Source of the DNA: Pseudomonas syringae pv. cilantro
Lineage (GTDB): Bacteria > Pseudomonadota > Gammaproteobacteria > Pseudomonadales > Pseudomonadaceae
DNA: 42,737 nucleotides
Direction: 5' to 3'
NCBI RefSeq assembly: GCF_001293775.1
Contig: NZ_LGLN01000010.1
Coordinates: forward strand, 1-42,737
Made by a program: the position numbers and the translations under genes
Shown: positions 24,786 through 34,423 of the stretch, one piece after another
How positions within the stretch are numbered: position 1 is the stretch's first letter
Layout: every line of letters starts with the position of its first letter
Notes under the pieces: model-generated
Told to the model about the DNA's origin: nothing
Databases searched by the model: none
Seen by the model: only the letters and a program-made list of their open reading frames with translations

Positions 24786-25976
24786 ATGTCTTTCGATCTC
24801 CGCACGCGCCTCGATGCCCGTCGCGCCGAACACCTTTATCGCCAACGTCCGCTGCTGCAAAGCCCGCAAGGCCCGCAGGTCGTGGTCGACGGTCAGCCGT
24901 TGCTGGCGTTCTGCAACAACGACTACCTGGGCCTGGCCAATCACCCCGAGGTGATCGCGGCCTGGCAAGCGGGTGCCGAGCGTTGGGGGGTGGGCGGCGG
25001 AGCGTCGCATCTGGTGATCGGTCATAGCGCGCCTCATCACGAACTGGAAGAAGCGCTGGCCGAGCTGACCGGACGCCCGCGTGCGCTGTTGTTCTCCAAC
25101 GGCTACATGGCCAACCTCGGCGCGGTGACGGCGCTGGTCGGGCAGGGCGATACGGTGCTGGAAGATCGTCTCAATCACGCTTCGCTGCTGGACGCTGGTC
25201 TTCTGAGCGGCGCGCGGTTCTCCCGTTATCTGCACAACGACGTCGACAGCCTGGGCGCGCGTCTGGAGAAGTCTGTCGGCGATACGCTGGTGGTGACCGA
25301 CGGCGTGTTCAGCATGGATGGCGATATCGCTGACTTGCCCGCGCTGGCGCAGGCTGCACGGGCCAAAGGTGCCTGGCTGATGGTCGACGATGCGCACGGC
25401 TTCGGGCCGCTGGGAGCAAACGGTGCGGGGATCGTCGAGCATTTCGGCCTGAGCCTGGAGGATGTGCCGGTGCTGGTCGGGACGCTGGGCAAATCGTTCG
25501 GCACCTCCGGGGCATTTGTGGCGGGCAGTGAAGAGCTGATCGAAACCCTGATCCAGTTTGCTCGCCCGTACATCTACACCACCAGCCAGCCACCTGCGCT
25601 GGCCTGCGCCACGTTGAAAAGCCTGCAGTTGTTGCGCAGCGAGCATTGGCGTCGTGAGCATCTGGCAAATTTGATCCAGCAGTTTCGTCGCGGTGCCGAG
25701 CAGCTCGGTCTGCAATTGATGGACAGCTTCACGCCGATCCAGCCGATCATGATCGGCGACGCGGGGCGAGCATTGCGCCTGTCGCAGTTGTTGCGCGAAC
25801 GTGGCTTGCTGGTCACTGCTATCCGTCCGCCCACCGTGCCTGCGGGCAGCGCTCGGTTGCGTGTCACGTTGTCGGCAGCCCACAGCGAGGCTCACGTGCA
25901 GCTATTATTGAATGCGCTGGAGCAGTGTTATCCGCTGCTGGATGCAAGTGAATTCACGGAGCCCGTTCATGCGTGA
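24786..25976 (+). CDS. bioF: 8-amino-7-oxononanoate synthase
   Basis: BioF is the PLP enzyme that joins pimeloyl-ACP and L-alanine. The 396-residue length is normal. The PLP lysine is in [11 protein letters not shown], and the substrate region [15 protein letters not shown] and motif [10 protein letters not shown] are intact. It starts 65 bp after bioB, across a hairpin, and ends in an 8-bp overlap with bioH. Confidence 0.98.
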   Translation: MSFDLRTRLDARRAEHLYRQRPLLQSPQGPQVVVDGQPLLAFCNNDYLGLANHPEVIAAWQAGAERWGVGGGASHLVIGHSAPHHELEEALAELTGRPRALLFSNGYMANLGAVTALVGQGDTVLEDRLNHASLLDAGLLSGARFSRYLHNDVDSLGARLEKSVGDTLVVTDGVFSMDGDIADLPALAQAARAKGAWLMVDDAHGFGPLGANGAGIVEHFGLSLEDVPVLVGTLGKSFGTSGAFVAGSEELIETLIQFARPYIYTTSQPPALACATLKSLQLLRSEHWRREHLANLIQQFRRGAEQLGLQLMDSFTPIQPIMIGDAGRALRLSQLLRERGLLVTAIRPPTVPAGSARLRVTLSAAHSEAHVQLLLNALEQCYPLLDASEFTEPVHA

Positions 25977-26700
25977 TCGACTGATTTTGCTGCCGGGCTG
26001 GGGCCTGGGTATCTCACCGCTGCAACCGCTTGCGGATGCGTTGCGCGGCCTGGACGAACATTTGCGCGTCGAGATCGAGCCGTTGCCGGAGATCGACAGC
26101 TGCGACCTGCCGGACTGGCTCGACGAACTGGACGCTAACCTGCCTGACGACGCCTGGCTGGCCGGCTGGTCGCTCGGCGGCATGCTCGCTGCCGAACTGG
26201 CCGCGCGGCGCGGCGAAGGCTGCTGCGGATTATTGACCCTGGCCAGCAACGCCTGTTTCGTTACTCATGGCGCTTGGCCGCATGCAATGTCCGCTGAGGA
26301 TTTCGATGCGTTTCTGGCAGGCTGTTCTGTCGATCCGAATGCGACGCTCAAGCGTTTCAGTCTGTTATGCACCAATGGCGCAGAAGACCCGCGCGGCCTG
26401 GCACGGCTGCTCAAGGCCGGTGCGCCGCATACCTCGTCCACCACGCTGGTCGACGGGCTGAAAGTGCTCAAGCAACTGGATACCCGCAGCGCGCTGCAAA
26501 CCTATCGCGGCCCGCAACTGCACCTGTTCGCCGGGCTGGATGCCTTCGTGCCGGCCGAGGCTGCGGGTGATCTGCTGGCTTTGTTGCCAGACGTTGAGGT
26601 CGGGCTGATCGAACAGGCCAGTCATGCGTTTCTTGTGGAAAACCCCCACGGCGTGGCGGCTGCCATCCATGCTTTTCTGCACGAGTCGGGCGATGACTGA
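25969..26700 (+). CDS. bioH: Pimeloyl-ACP methyl ester carboxylesterase
   Basis: BioH removes the methyl group from pimeloyl-ACP methyl ester, ending the chain-building phase of biotin synthesis. The protein is 243 residues from the ATG at 25969. It is an alpha/beta hydrolase with nucleophile motif GWSLGG near residue 66, an oxyanion segment LLPGWGLG near the N-terminus, and catalytic His in [11 protein letters not shown] near the end. It overlaps bioF by 8 bp and bioC by 8 bp. Confidence 0.95.
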   Translation: MRDRLILLPGWGLGISPLQPLADALRGLDEHLRVEIEPLPEIDSCDLPDWLDELDANLPDDAWLAGWSLGGMLAAELAARRGEGCCGLLTLASNACFVTHGAWPHAMSAEDFDAFLAGCSVDPNATLKRFSLLCTNGAEDPRGLARLLKAGAPHTSSTTLVDGLKVLKQLDTRSALQTYRGPQLHLFAGLDAFVPAEAAGDLLALLPDVEVGLIEQASHAFLVENPHGVAAAIHAFLHESGDD

Positions 26701-27502
26701 TCTTTCCAATCCCAGACCGCCGTCCGTGCTGCCCGACAAGCGTCAGGTCGCGGCGTCGTTTTCCCGAGCGGCAGGCAGCTACGACAGCGTCGCTGAATTG
26801 CAGCGCAGCGTTGGCAATCAGTTGCTGGCGCGCCTGCCTGCGGGGTTCACGCCTTCGCGCTGGCTGGACCTGGGCTGCGGCACCGGTTATTTCAGCCGGG
26901 CGCTGGCGCAGGCGTTCGATCACAGCGAAGGCATTGCGCTGGATATCGCCGAAGGCATGTTGCGTCACGCGCAGCCACTCGGCGGGGCGCAGCACTTCAT
27001 TGCCGGGGATGCCGAGCATCTACCGTTGCGCGACCAGAGCTGCGCGCTGATTTTCTCCAGCCTTGCCGTGCAATGGTGCGCCGATTTTGCAGCGGTGCTG
27101 AATGAAGCTCATCGCGTATTGCAGCCTGGCGGCGTGTTTGCCTTCGCCAGCCTGTGCGTGGGAACGCTGTACGAGTTGCGCGACAGTTGGCAGGCCGTTG
27201 ACGGCCGGGTGCACGTAAACCGTTTTCGTCATGAAGATGACTACCGCCAGCTGTGTGCCGCGAGTGGTCTGCAGGTGCGCAGTTTCGAGGTTCGCCCACA
27301 GGTGCTGCATTACCCGGACGTGCGCAGCCTGACCCATGAGCTGAAGGCACTCGGCGCACACAATCTCAATCCCGGACGCCCGAACGGCCTGACCGGGCGG
27401 GCGCGGATTCTGGGCATGGTTCAGGCCTACGAGCGCTTTCGTCAGGAGGCCGGGCTGCCCGCCACGTACCAAGTGCTGTACGCGGTTCTTGAAAAAGCCT
27501 GA
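26693..27502 (+). CDS. bioC: Malonyl-ACP O-methyltransferase
   Basis: BioC methylates malonyl-ACP so that the fatty acid machinery accepts it as a disguised primer. The product is 269 residues from the ATG at 26693. SAM motif I is [14 protein letters not shown] near residue 60; the post-motif [14 protein letters not shown] at the N-terminus is a BioC hallmark. It overlaps bioH by 8 bp and is followed by bioD after about 30 bp. Confidence 0.96.
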   Translation: MTDLSNPRPPSVLPDKRQVAASFSRAAGSYDSVAELQRSVGNQLLARLPAGFTPSRWLDLGCGTGYFSRALAQAFDHSEGIALDIAEGMLRHAQPLGGAQHFIAGDAEHLPLRDQSCALIFSSLAVQWCADFAAVLNEAHRVLQPGGVFAFASLCVGTLYELRDSWQAVDGRVHVNRFRHEDDYRQLCAASGLQVRSFEVRPQVLHYPDVRSLTHELKALGAHNLNPGRPNGLTGRARILGMVQAYERFRQEAGLPATYQVLYAVLEKA

Positions 27503-27533
27503 TGGCATTATGTTGTAAGGAAAGATGACCGAA

Positions 27534-28214
27534 ATGAGCGTTGCCTACTTCATTACCGGAACCGATACCGACGCCGGTAAAACCACGGTTGCGGCCGGGC
27601 TGCTGCATGCCGCCCGGCTGGCCGGCCTGAGTACTGCGGCCGGCAAACCCGTTGCGTCCGGTTGCGGCATGACGTCAGAGGGCTTGCGCAACTCTGACGC
27701 GTTGGCGTTGCAGGCTGAGTGCTCCGTCGAACTGGCGTACGACGAGGTCAACCCGTTGGCGCTGGAACCTGCGATTGCTCCGCATCTGGCGGCGCGTGAG
27801 GCCGGGGTCGTGCTGACAGTCGATTCGTTGCTGCAACCGATGCGCCACATGCTGGCCAAACAGGCGGATTTCACCCTGATCGAAGGCGCCGGTGGCTGGC
27901 GTGTGCCGTTGGCCGGGCAGAGCTATCTGTCTGATTTGGCCATTGCCCTGAAGCTGCCGGTGATTCTGGTGGTGGGCGTGCGGTTGGGCTGTATCAATCA
28001 TGCCGTGCTGACCGCCGAGGCTATCGCTCGGGACGGTTTGCATCTGGCGGGCTGGGTGGCGAATGTCATCGACGGTGAAACGTCGCGGCTCGAGGAAAAC
28101 CTTGCCACTTTGATCGAGCGTCTGCCTGCAGCGTGTCTCGGACGCGTGCCTCGACTGAGCAGCGCCAGCGCCGAAAATGTGGCGCGGTATCTGGATATCG
28201 GCAAGCTGGGCTGA
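27534..28214 (+). CDS. bioD: Dethiobiotin synthetase
   Basis: BioD forms the ureido ring of dethiobiotin from diaminopelargonic acid, CO2 and ATP. The product is 226 residues from the ATG at 27534 (start MSVAYFITG). An ATG at 27525 is in frame; the AAGGA at 27518 is 3-4 bases from it and 12 from the preferred one, so the choice rests on usual family length. The P-loop GTDTDAGKTTVA and IEGAGGWRVPL are intact. No bioA is present in the window, so that step must be encoded elsewhere. Confidence 0.95.
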   Translation: MSVAYFITGTDTDAGKTTVAAGLLHAARLAGLSTAAGKPVASGCGMTSEGLRNSDALALQAECSVELAYDEVNPLALEPAIAPHLAAREAGVVLTVDSLLQPMRHMLAKQADFTLIEGAGGWRVPLAGQSYLSDLAIALKLPVILVVGVRLGCINHAVLTAEAIARDGLHLAGWVANVIDGETSRLEENLATLIERLPAACLGRVPRLSSASAENVARYLDIGKLG

Positions 28215-28367
28215 CAGCAACGCTATGTGACTGACCCACAACGGGGTTTCAGGTTTTCACGATTCTGGCGACGGTACGGCCTAGTGCCATTAGTCTGGTT
28301 GTCGAGTATTTCTGTGCAATAGCTGCTTCAATGGCATGTGTTCGTTTTTTGAACTGAGGATCGGCGT

Positions 28368-28664
28368 ATGCAAATCACCATGAACAACACCCTGTACCCG
28401 GGTCTGAGCGCCATGCAGGTCGGGCAGAGCCGTGTGGACCAGGCTGCCACCCAGATCGCCAGCTCCAATGTCGAAGTCTCCGGCAGAAGCCAGTCTTCGG
28501 ACTTTCAGCTCGAAAACCTGCGTTCGGTCGATCGCAGTCAGCGTTCCGAGCTGCCAGCCAATATTGTCGAGCTCGCAGCCGGCAAGGACCAGTTTGAAGC
28601 CGGACTTGCTGCACAAAGGGCCAGTAACGAGATGCTGGGCACGCTGATCGACACTTACGCCTGA
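28368..28664 (+). CDS. 98-residue flagellar axial (rod/hook)-like mini-protein
   Basis: This small protein joins both ends of a flagellar rod/hook protein with almost nothing between. The N-terminus (LYPGLSAMQVGQSRVDQAATQIAS) resembles the conserved first helix of FlgB/C/E/G. The C-terminus (ANIVELAAGKDQFEAGLAAQRASNEMLGTLID) resembles their last helix, including the AAQRA and EMLGTLI signature. Normal members have 130-400 residues with a middle domain that is absent here. No flagellar genes are nearby. It sits between bioD and fadE, the same place as a conserved hypothetical in P. aeruginosa. A poor match, GAGGA, precedes the ATG. Its role is unknown; export through the flagellar secretion system is possible. 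Confidence 0.72.
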   Translation: MQITMNNTLYPGLSAMQVGQSRVDQAATQIASSNVEVSGRSQSSDFQLENLRSVDRSQRSELPANIVELAAGKDQFEAGLAAQRASNEMLGTLIDTYA

Positions 28665-28869
28665 TTTTCGCGTCACCTTCCGCCGAGCCATTCGCGCACG
28701 GCGTTGCTTTATGAATTACTCCGCATCATTGTCCTGTATCACCTCTGTTCCTTCCTGTGTCCTTCACTAGACTTCCGCTAGCGTTTTCCCCGAACGGTGT
28801 GCGTGCGCCTGTGCCCGGCTGTTACAGCGTCTGTGGCAAAGCCGTGGACGAATGGTGCACGGTTCGCTA

Positions 28870-28913
28870 TTGACAAGGTTTGGGCGTAAACGTATGTTTC
28901 AAACACCTGTTTG
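28870..28913 (+). promoter_or_regulatory. Promoter with PsrA-type operator for the first fadE-like gene
   Basis: TTGACA (28870-28875), 17 bases, then TATGTT (28893-28898) make a good sigma-70 promoter about 110 bp upstream of the start codon. Directly behind the -10 lies CAAAC-ACCT-GTTTG (28900-28913), a perfect inverted repeat fitting the PsrA pattern (C/G)AAAC-N2-4-GTTT(G/C). PsrA is a fatty-acid-sensing repressor of beta-oxidation genes in Pseudomonas. The rest of 28665-29008 shows no gene. Confidence 0.68.
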
Positions 28914-29008
28914 ACCGCAAGGCATACGAGATTGTCTGGTGCTTGAGGGTATGTCCCCAACGACCGCCCGGTCATTCGTTCCAGGATTCATCAGCAGAGG
29001 TTATCGCT

Positions 29009-30814
29009 ATGCCTGACTACAAGGCCCCCTTGCGTGATATTCGTTTCGTTCGTGATGAACTGCTCGGCTATGAAGCGCATTATCAAAGTCTGCCCGCTTG
29101 CCACGACGCCACGCCGGACATGGTCGATGCCATTCTCGAAGAGGGCGCCAAGTTCTGCGAGCAGGTGCTGGCGCCGCTGAACCGGGTGGGCGATACCGAG
29201 GGCTGCACCTGGAGCGAGTCGGGCGTGAAGACGCCGACCGGTTTCAAACAGGCTTACAAACAGTTTGTCGAAGGCGGCTGGCCAAGCCTGGCGCATGACG
29301 TTGCGCATGGTGGTCAGGGCCTGCCTGAATCGCTGGGCCTGGCGGTCAGCGAGATGATTGGTGAGGCCAACTGGTCATGGGGCATGTACCCGGGCCTGTC
29401 GCATGGCGCGATGAACACGATCTCCGAACACGGCACGCCCGAGCAGCAGGAAGCGTACCTGACCAAACTGGTGTCCGGTGAATGGACCGGCACCATGTGC
29501 CTGACCGAGTCGCACTGCGGCACTGACCTGGGCATGTTGCGCACCAGGGCCGAGCCTCAGGCTGACGGCACTTACAAGGTCACCGGCACCAAGATCTTCA
29601 TTTCCGCTGGCGAGCACGACATGGCCGATAACATCGTCCACATCGTGCTGGCGCGCCTGCCGGATGCACCGGCCGGCACCAAAGGCATTTCGCTGTTCAT
29701 CGTGCCGAAGTTCCTCTCGGCGGCCAATGGCGGCATCGGTGAGCGCAACGCGGTGAACTGTGGCTCCATCGAGCACAAGATGGGTATCCACGGCAACGCG
29801 ACCTGCGTGATGAACTTCGACGGCGCCACCGGCTACCTGATCGGCCCGCCGAACAAGGGCCTGAACTGCATGTTCACGTTCATGAACACCGCGCGTCTGG
29901 GCACCGCACTGCAAGGTCTGGCGCATGCCGAGATCGCGTTCCAGGGTGGCTTGAAATATGCCCGTGACCGTTTGCAGATGCGCTCGCTGACCGGGCCGAA
30001 AGCGCCGGACAAGGCCGCTGACCCGATCATCGTTCACCCGGACGTACGTCGCATGCTGCTGACCATGAAGGCTTTCGCCGAGGGCACGCGTGCCATGGTG
30101 TACTTCACGGCCAAGCAGGTCGACATTGTCAAATACAGTGACGATGCAGAGCAGAAGAAATCCGCCGACGCACTGCTGGCGTTCATGACGCCGATTGCCA
30201 AAGCATTCATGACCGAAGTCGGTTTCGAAGCCGCGAACCACGGTGTGCAGGTTTACGGCGGTCATGGTTTCATCGCCGAGTGGGGCATGGAGCAAAACGT
30301 TCGCGACAGCCGTATTTCGATGCTGTACGAAGGCACCACCGGCATTCAGGCACTCGACCTGCTTGGCCGCAAGGTGTTGATGACACAAGGCGAAGCGCTC
30401 AAGGGCTTCACCAGGATCGTCCACAAGTTCTGCCAGGGCAATGAAGGCAACGAAGCCGTTCAGGAGTTCGTGACGCCATTGGCTGCGCTGAACAAGGAAT
30501 GGGGCGAACTGACCATGAAAGTGGGCATGGCGGCCATGAAGGACCGTGAAGAAGTGGGCGCAGCGTCGGTGGATTACATCATGTATTCCGGTTATGCCTG
30601 CCTGGCCTACTTCTGGGCCGACATGGCCCGCCTGTCCGCCGAGAAGCTGGCAGCCGGTACCTCGGACGAAGCGTTCTACCGCGCCAAGATCCAGACCGCA
30701 CGCTTCTACTTCCAGCGCATCCTGCCGCGCACCCGCACGCACGTTGCGACCATTCTGTCGGGCGCTGCCAACCTGATGGACATGAAAGAAGAAGACTTCG
30801 GCCTGGCTTACTAA
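29009..30814 (+). CDS. Acyl-CoA dehydrogenase (FadE-like), first of two
   Basis: The enzyme starts at the ATG at 29009 (MPDYKAPLRD) and has 601 residues, the long form of Pseudomonas FadE enzymes. It oxidises acyl-CoA to enoyl-CoA with FAD in the cytoplasm. Visible are CLTESHCGTDLGMLRT, the FAD-contacting YKVTGTKIFISAGEHD, NCGSIEHKMGIHG and the C-terminal catalytic segment YEGTTGIQALDLLGRK with the base glutamate. A C-terminal acyl-CoA dehydrogenase extension follows. It shares over half its sequence with the second copy at 32633. In P. aeruginosa the homologous pair sits behind bioD, and the two are reported to differ in chain-length preference. Chain length here cannot be read off. Confidence 0.93.
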   Translation: MPDYKAPLRDIRFVRDELLGYEAHYQSLPACHDATPDMVDAILEEGAKFCEQVLAPLNRVGDTEGCTWSESGVKTPTGFKQAYKQFVEGGWPSLAHDVAHGGQGLPESLGLAVSEMIGEANWSWGMYPGLSHGAMNTISEHGTPEQQEAYLTKLVSGEWTGTMCLTESHCGTDLGMLRTRAEPQADGTYKVTGTKIFISAGEHDMADNIVHIVLARLPDAPAGTKGISLFIVPKFLSAANGGIGERNAVNCGSIEHKMGIHGNATCVMNFDGATGYLIGPPNKGLNCMFTFMNTARLGTALQGLAHAEIAFQGGLKYARDRLQMRSLTGPKAPDKAADPIIVHPDVRRMLLTMKAFAEGTRAMVYFTAKQVDIVKYSDDAEQKKSADALLAFMTPIAKAFMTEVGFEAANHGVQVYGGHGFIAEWGMEQNVRDSRISMLYEGTTGIQALDLLGRKVLMTQGEALKGFTRIVHKFCQGNEGNEAVQEFVTPLAALNKEWGELTMKVGMAAMKDREEVGAASVDYIMYSGYACLAYFWADMARLSAEKLAAGTSDEAFYRAKIQTARFYFQRILPRTRTHVATILSGAANLMDMKEEDFGLAY

Positions 30815-30831
30815 GCCCTGCGTTAGTCACG

Positions 30832-30864
30832 AAAACCGCCTGATCATTGATCAGGCGGTTTTTT
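30832..30864 (+). terminator. Rho-independent terminator of the first fadE-like gene
   Basis: AAAACCGCCTGA pairs with TCAGGCGGTTTT around a TCATTGA loop, followed directly by the T-run. It is 18 bp after the stop and is a strong, symmetrical terminator. Confidence 0.92.
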
Positions 30865-30910
30865 GTTTGGCTGGACACCTCTCGTTTCGCACGCTCTACA
30901 GCGTAGGAAT

Positions 30911-31013
30911 GCCTTGCGTGACGCTCCGCGTCACAGATCTGCGCCGCGCTGCATATTCAAGATCGGACGCAGAGCGTCCAGAACGGCGTGCGACGCGGAG
31001 CGTCGCACGATAG
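30911..31013. repeat. REP-like composite repeat, copy B
   Basis: Three hairpins in a row: GTGACGC-TCC-GCGTCAC (30918-30934), GGACGC-AGA-GCGTCC (30965-30979) and GTGCGACGC-GGA-GCGTCGCAC (30988-31008). From 30958 to 31013 it matches copy A at 12729-12785 closely, in the same orientation. It fills most of the gap before the diguanylate cyclase gene. Confidence 0.78.
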
Positions 31014-31166
31014 TTGAGGTGATCGTTCCGCACGATCCACGCAATAAACATTTTCCATCGCCTGCCGTTACAGAAAGTAGCCCGTTTATCGATCCTGCTG
31101 AATGCATTGTTCGCCGGATGAAGGCACAATGATATCGGTTCGTTCCAGGGCAGGAGATAACCCCTT

Positions 31167-32465
31167 TTGTTGCGTCCATCCGCTGCACGCCTGAGTCATT
31201 TTCTGCCCTCGCTGATGTTGCTGGTGGCAGGGCTTGCGGCTGCGTACGTCAAGGACCTGAACGTCTTCTTCACTTCGCTGTTCAATGTGCTGCCCACGCT
31301 GGTCCTGCTGTTGGGCGGCGCCTATTGCTGCGTTTACCGACGGCAGCGTGAGCTGTTTCAGATGCTCACCGTCTACATCGCCTATTACCTGCTGGATACC
31401 CAGACGGACTATTACCGCGACAACGGCAAAGTTCGTGAAGACGCGGCGGTGATTTTCCATCTGGTCTGTCTGTTGCTACCCGTGTTGTTCGGCCTGTACG
31501 CAGCATGGGAAGAGCGCACTCACCTGTTCCAGGACATGGTCGCCAGGCTCGCGGTGCTGGTGGCGCTGAGCAGCGTGGCGCTGGGCCTCGAGCAAAGTTA
31601 TCCGGTCGAACTGCAAGCCTGGCTGGCGGACATTCGCTGGCCGGCCTTGCATGGCGACTGGATGAGCCTGATCCAGTTGTCCTACCTGATGTTTCTGGTG
31701 TCGTTCGGGGTGCTGGTCTGGCAATATCTGGAAAAACCGCGACCGCTGCATGCCGCGCAGATCGTCGGTCTGCTGGGGTTGTTCTGGGCACTGCCGAAGA
31801 CATTCATCCTGCCCTTCACGCTGAATATTCTGTGCAGTCAGGTGATGTTGATGATTGCGGCGGCCGTCGCCCACGAGGCGTATCAGATGGCCTTTCGCGA
31901 TGAGCTCACCGGGCTTCCCGGCCGTCGTGCGCTCAATGAAAGGATGCAGCGCCTGGGCCGCAACTATGTGCTGGCGATGAGCGACGTAGACCACTTCAAG
32001 AAATTCAACGACACCTACGGCCACGATGTGGGCGATCAGGTGTTGCGTCTGGTTGCCAGCAAACTGTCGAAAATCACCAGCGGCGGCGGCAAGGCTTATC
32101 GCTATGGGGGCGAGGAGTTTGCCATCGTCTTTGCCGCCAGGACGCTCGATGAATGCATGCCGCATCTGGAAGCGATTCGTGAAACCATCGCCCAGTATGA
32201 AATCCAGTTGCGCAATAAAGACAATCGTCCTCAGGACGATCAGCAAGGCCGGCAGCGGCGGGGCGGGTCGCATACACGCAGCGTGTCGGTGACGATCAGC
32301 ATCGGTGTTGCCGAGCGTCAGCCGGAACATCGCATCGCGGAAGAAGTGCTCAAATGCGCCGATCAGGCGTTATATGCCGCCAAGGGCGCAGGCCGTAACT
32401 GCGTCGTCGCTTTCGACCAGTTGAGCCGGCGCGGTGCCGTGCGCACAACCGAAACATCGGCCTGA
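31167..32465 (+). CDS. Membrane diguanylate cyclase (GGDEF)
   Basis: The 432-residue product begins at a TTG (31167; the next codon is also TTG), with AGGAG at 31152-31156 as ribosome site. Residues 1-235 hold about seven hydrophobic segments, an integral-membrane sensor of unknown ligand. The GGDEF domain follows from about 245, with the catalytic motif GGEEF at 314-318 and metal-binding D273 in SDVDHFKKFND. The motif predicts an active enzyme making cyclic-di-GMP. The usual inhibitory RxxD site, which should lie five residues before GGEEF, is absent (the sequence there is SGGGKAYRY). A basic loop at about 350-372 is longer than usual. It sits alone between the two acyl-CoA dehydrogenase genes. 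Confidence 0.92.
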   Translation: MLRPSAARLSHFLPSLMLLVAGLAAAYVKDLNVFFTSLFNVLPTLVLLLGGAYCCVYRRQRELFQMLTVYIAYYLLDTQTDYYRDNGKVREDAAVIFHLVCLLLPVLFGLYAAWEERTHLFQDMVARLAVLVALSSVALGLEQSYPVELQAWLADIRWPALHGDWMSLIQLSYLMFLVSFGVLVWQYLEKPRPLHAAQIVGLLGLFWALPKTFILPFTLNILCSQVMLMIAAAVAHEAYQMAFRDELTGLPGRRALNERMQRLGRNYVLAMSDVDHFKKFNDTYGHDVGDQVLRLVASKLSKITSGGGKAYRYGGEEFAIVFAARTLDECMPHLEAIRETIAQYEIQLRNKDNRPQDDQQGRQRRGGSHTRSVSVTISIGVAERQPEHRIAEEVLKCADQALYAAKGAGRNCVVAFDQLSRRGAVRTTETSA

Positions 32466-32632
32466 TCAAATCGTTCTATTCACGTGACCTGTTGTGACTA
32501 TTCAGTCATGACACGACCCTATGTGTCTGAAATGTTGTTCGGGTAGACTCGTGAAAACCGACGGCTGATCTGCCTCGCTGCACGCACCGATCGGCCTCCC
32601 AAGTTTCTCGCTACGTGTTCACGAGGTTTGCC

Positions 32633-34411
32633 ATGGCTGACTATAAAGCGCCGCTGCGCGATATGCGCTTCGTCCTCAATGAAGTGTTCGAGGTTTCCAG
32701 ACTCTGGGCGCAACTGCCTGAGCTGGCCGAAACAGTCGATGCTGAAACGGTCGATGCCATTCTCGAAGAAGCCGGCAAAGTCACCAGCAAGACCATCGCC
32801 CCGCTGAGCCGTAACGGTGATGAAGAAGGCTGTCACTGGAAAGACACCGTCGTGACTACCCCGGCGGGCTTCCCTGACGCTTATCGGACTTACGCTGAAG
32901 GCGGCTGGGTGGGCGTGGGCGGTAATCCCGAGTTCGGCGGCATGGGCATGCCCAAGGTGGTCTCGGCGCAGGTCGAAGAGATGATCAACTCCGCGAGCCT
33001 GGCCTTTGGTCTGTACGCGATGCTGACCTCCGGTGCCTGTGTCTCCATCAACACCCACGCCAGTGAAGCGCTCAAGGCCAAATTCCTGCCCAACATGTAC
33101 TCGGGCGCCTGGGCCGGGTCAATGTGCCTGACCGAGGCGCACGCCGGTACGGACCTCGGCATGATCCGCACCCGAGCCGAACCTCAGCCTGACGACACTT
33201 ACAGGCTCACCGGCAGCAAGATTTTCATCACCGGCGGCGAGCACGATCTGACGGAAAACATCATTCACCTGGTGCTTGCCAAGCTGCCTGATGCGCCGTC
33301 CGGGCCGAAAGGTATTTCGCTGTTTCTGGTGCCCAAGTTCATGGTCGGTGACGACGGCAGCGTCGGCGAGCGCAATACCGTCAGCTGTGGCTCTATCGAG
33401 CACAAGATGGGTATTCAGGCGTCCGCGACCTGTGTCATGAACTTCGACGACGCGGTCGGCTATTTGATCGGCGAGCCGAACAAGGGCCTGGCGGCAATGT
33501 TCACGATGATGAATTACGAGCGCCTGGGTGTGGGTATTCAAGGCCTGGCGTCGGGCGTGCAGTCTTATCAGAACGCTGTCGAATATGCCCTTGATCGCAT
33601 ACAAAGCCGTGCCCCGACCGGTGCACAGAACATAGACAAGGCCGCTGACCCGATCATCGTCCACCCCGATGTGCGGCGCATGCTGCTGACCATGAAGGCC
33701 TTTAACGAAGGCGGTCGGGCGTTCTCCAGCTACGTCGCGCTGCAACTGGATATTGCCAAGTTCAGCGACGATGACACGGCGCGCAAACGTGCCGATGACC
33801 TGGTCGCGCTGTTGACGCCGGTGGCCAAGGCGTTCCTCAGCGATATCGGCCTGGAAACCACGGTTCATGGCCAGCAGGTGTTTGGCGGTCATGGATACAT
33901 TCGTGAATGGGGCCAGGAGCAACTGGTGCGTGACGTGCGTATCACGCAGATCTACGAAGGCACCAACGGCATTCAGGCGCTGGATCTGGTCGGCCGCAAG
34001 ATCGTCGGCTCCAACGGCGCGTTCTATAAGGTGTTCTCGGATGAAGTGCGTCAGTTCCTCAGTGCGTCCGACAGCGCGCTGAGCGAATTCACCCGGCCGT
34101 TGGCCTCGGCGCTGAACATGCTGGATGAGTTGACCGCGTGGGTGCTGGACCGCTCGCGTAACAATCCCAACGAAATAGGCGCGGCGTCGGTGGAGTATCT
34201 GCATCTGTTCGGTTACACCGCCTACGCCTACATGTGGGCAATGATGGCCAAGGCTGCCGTCGGCAAGGAGCAGCAGGAAGAATTTTACGCCAGCAAAATG
34301 GGCACGGCGCGCTTCTACTTTGCCCGTTTGCTGCCGCGTATCCACTCGCTGGATGCGTCGGTGCGTGCCGGCAGTGAGTCGCTGTTCCTGCTGGAAGCGT
34401 CACAATTCTGA
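32633..34411 (+). CDS. Acyl-CoA dehydrogenase (FadE-like), second of two
   Basis: The 592-residue product starts at the ATG at 32633 (MADYKAPLRD). It has the same architecture as the first copy, including CLTEAHAGTDLGMIRT, YRLTGSKIFITGGEHD, SCGSIEHKMGIQAS and the catalytic YEGTNGIQALDLVGRK. A 19-residue ORF extension at the front was rejected because both paralogs share the chosen N-terminus. It is probably monocistronic, with a promoter in 32466-32632, and no PsrA-type site like that of the first copy was found there. A TGACT-ATTC-AGTCA repeat (32495-32508) is a minor feature upstream. The GacA site for the Rsm RNA begins only 13 bp after its stop codon. Confidence 0.93.
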   Translation: MADYKAPLRDMRFVLNEVFEVSRLWAQLPELAETVDAETVDAILEEAGKVTSKTIAPLSRNGDEEGCHWKDTVVTTPAGFPDAYRTYAEGGWVGVGGNPEFGGMGMPKVVSAQVEEMINSASLAFGLYAMLTSGACVSINTHASEALKAKFLPNMYSGAWAGSMCLTEAHAGTDLGMIRTRAEPQPDDTYRLTGSKIFITGGEHDLTENIIHLVLAKLPDAPSGPKGISLFLVPKFMVGDDGSVGERNTVSCGSIEHKMGIQASATCVMNFDDAVGYLIGEPNKGLAAMFTMMNYERLGVGIQGLASGVQSYQNAVEYALDRIQSRAPTGAQNIDKAADPIIVHPDVRRMLLTMKAFNEGGRAFSSYVALQLDIAKFSDDDTARKRADDLVALLTPVAKAFLSDIGLETTVHGQQVFGGHGYIREWGQEQLVRDVRITQIYEGTNGIQALDLVGRKIVGSNGAFYKVFSDEVRQFLSASDSALSEFTRPLASALNMLDELTAWVLDRSRNNPNEIGAASVEYLHLFGYTAYAYMWAMMAKAAVGKEQQEEFYASKMGTARFYFARLLPRIHSLDASVRAGSESLFLLEASQF

Positions 34412-34423
34412 TCAGGAAAAGTC

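Noticed and set aside
29375..30742. A 455-codon open frame antisense to the first acyl-CoA dehydrogenase, and a similar one at 33119-34345
   Set aside because: Both mirror the third-position GC of the sense genes and encode no recognisable fold.
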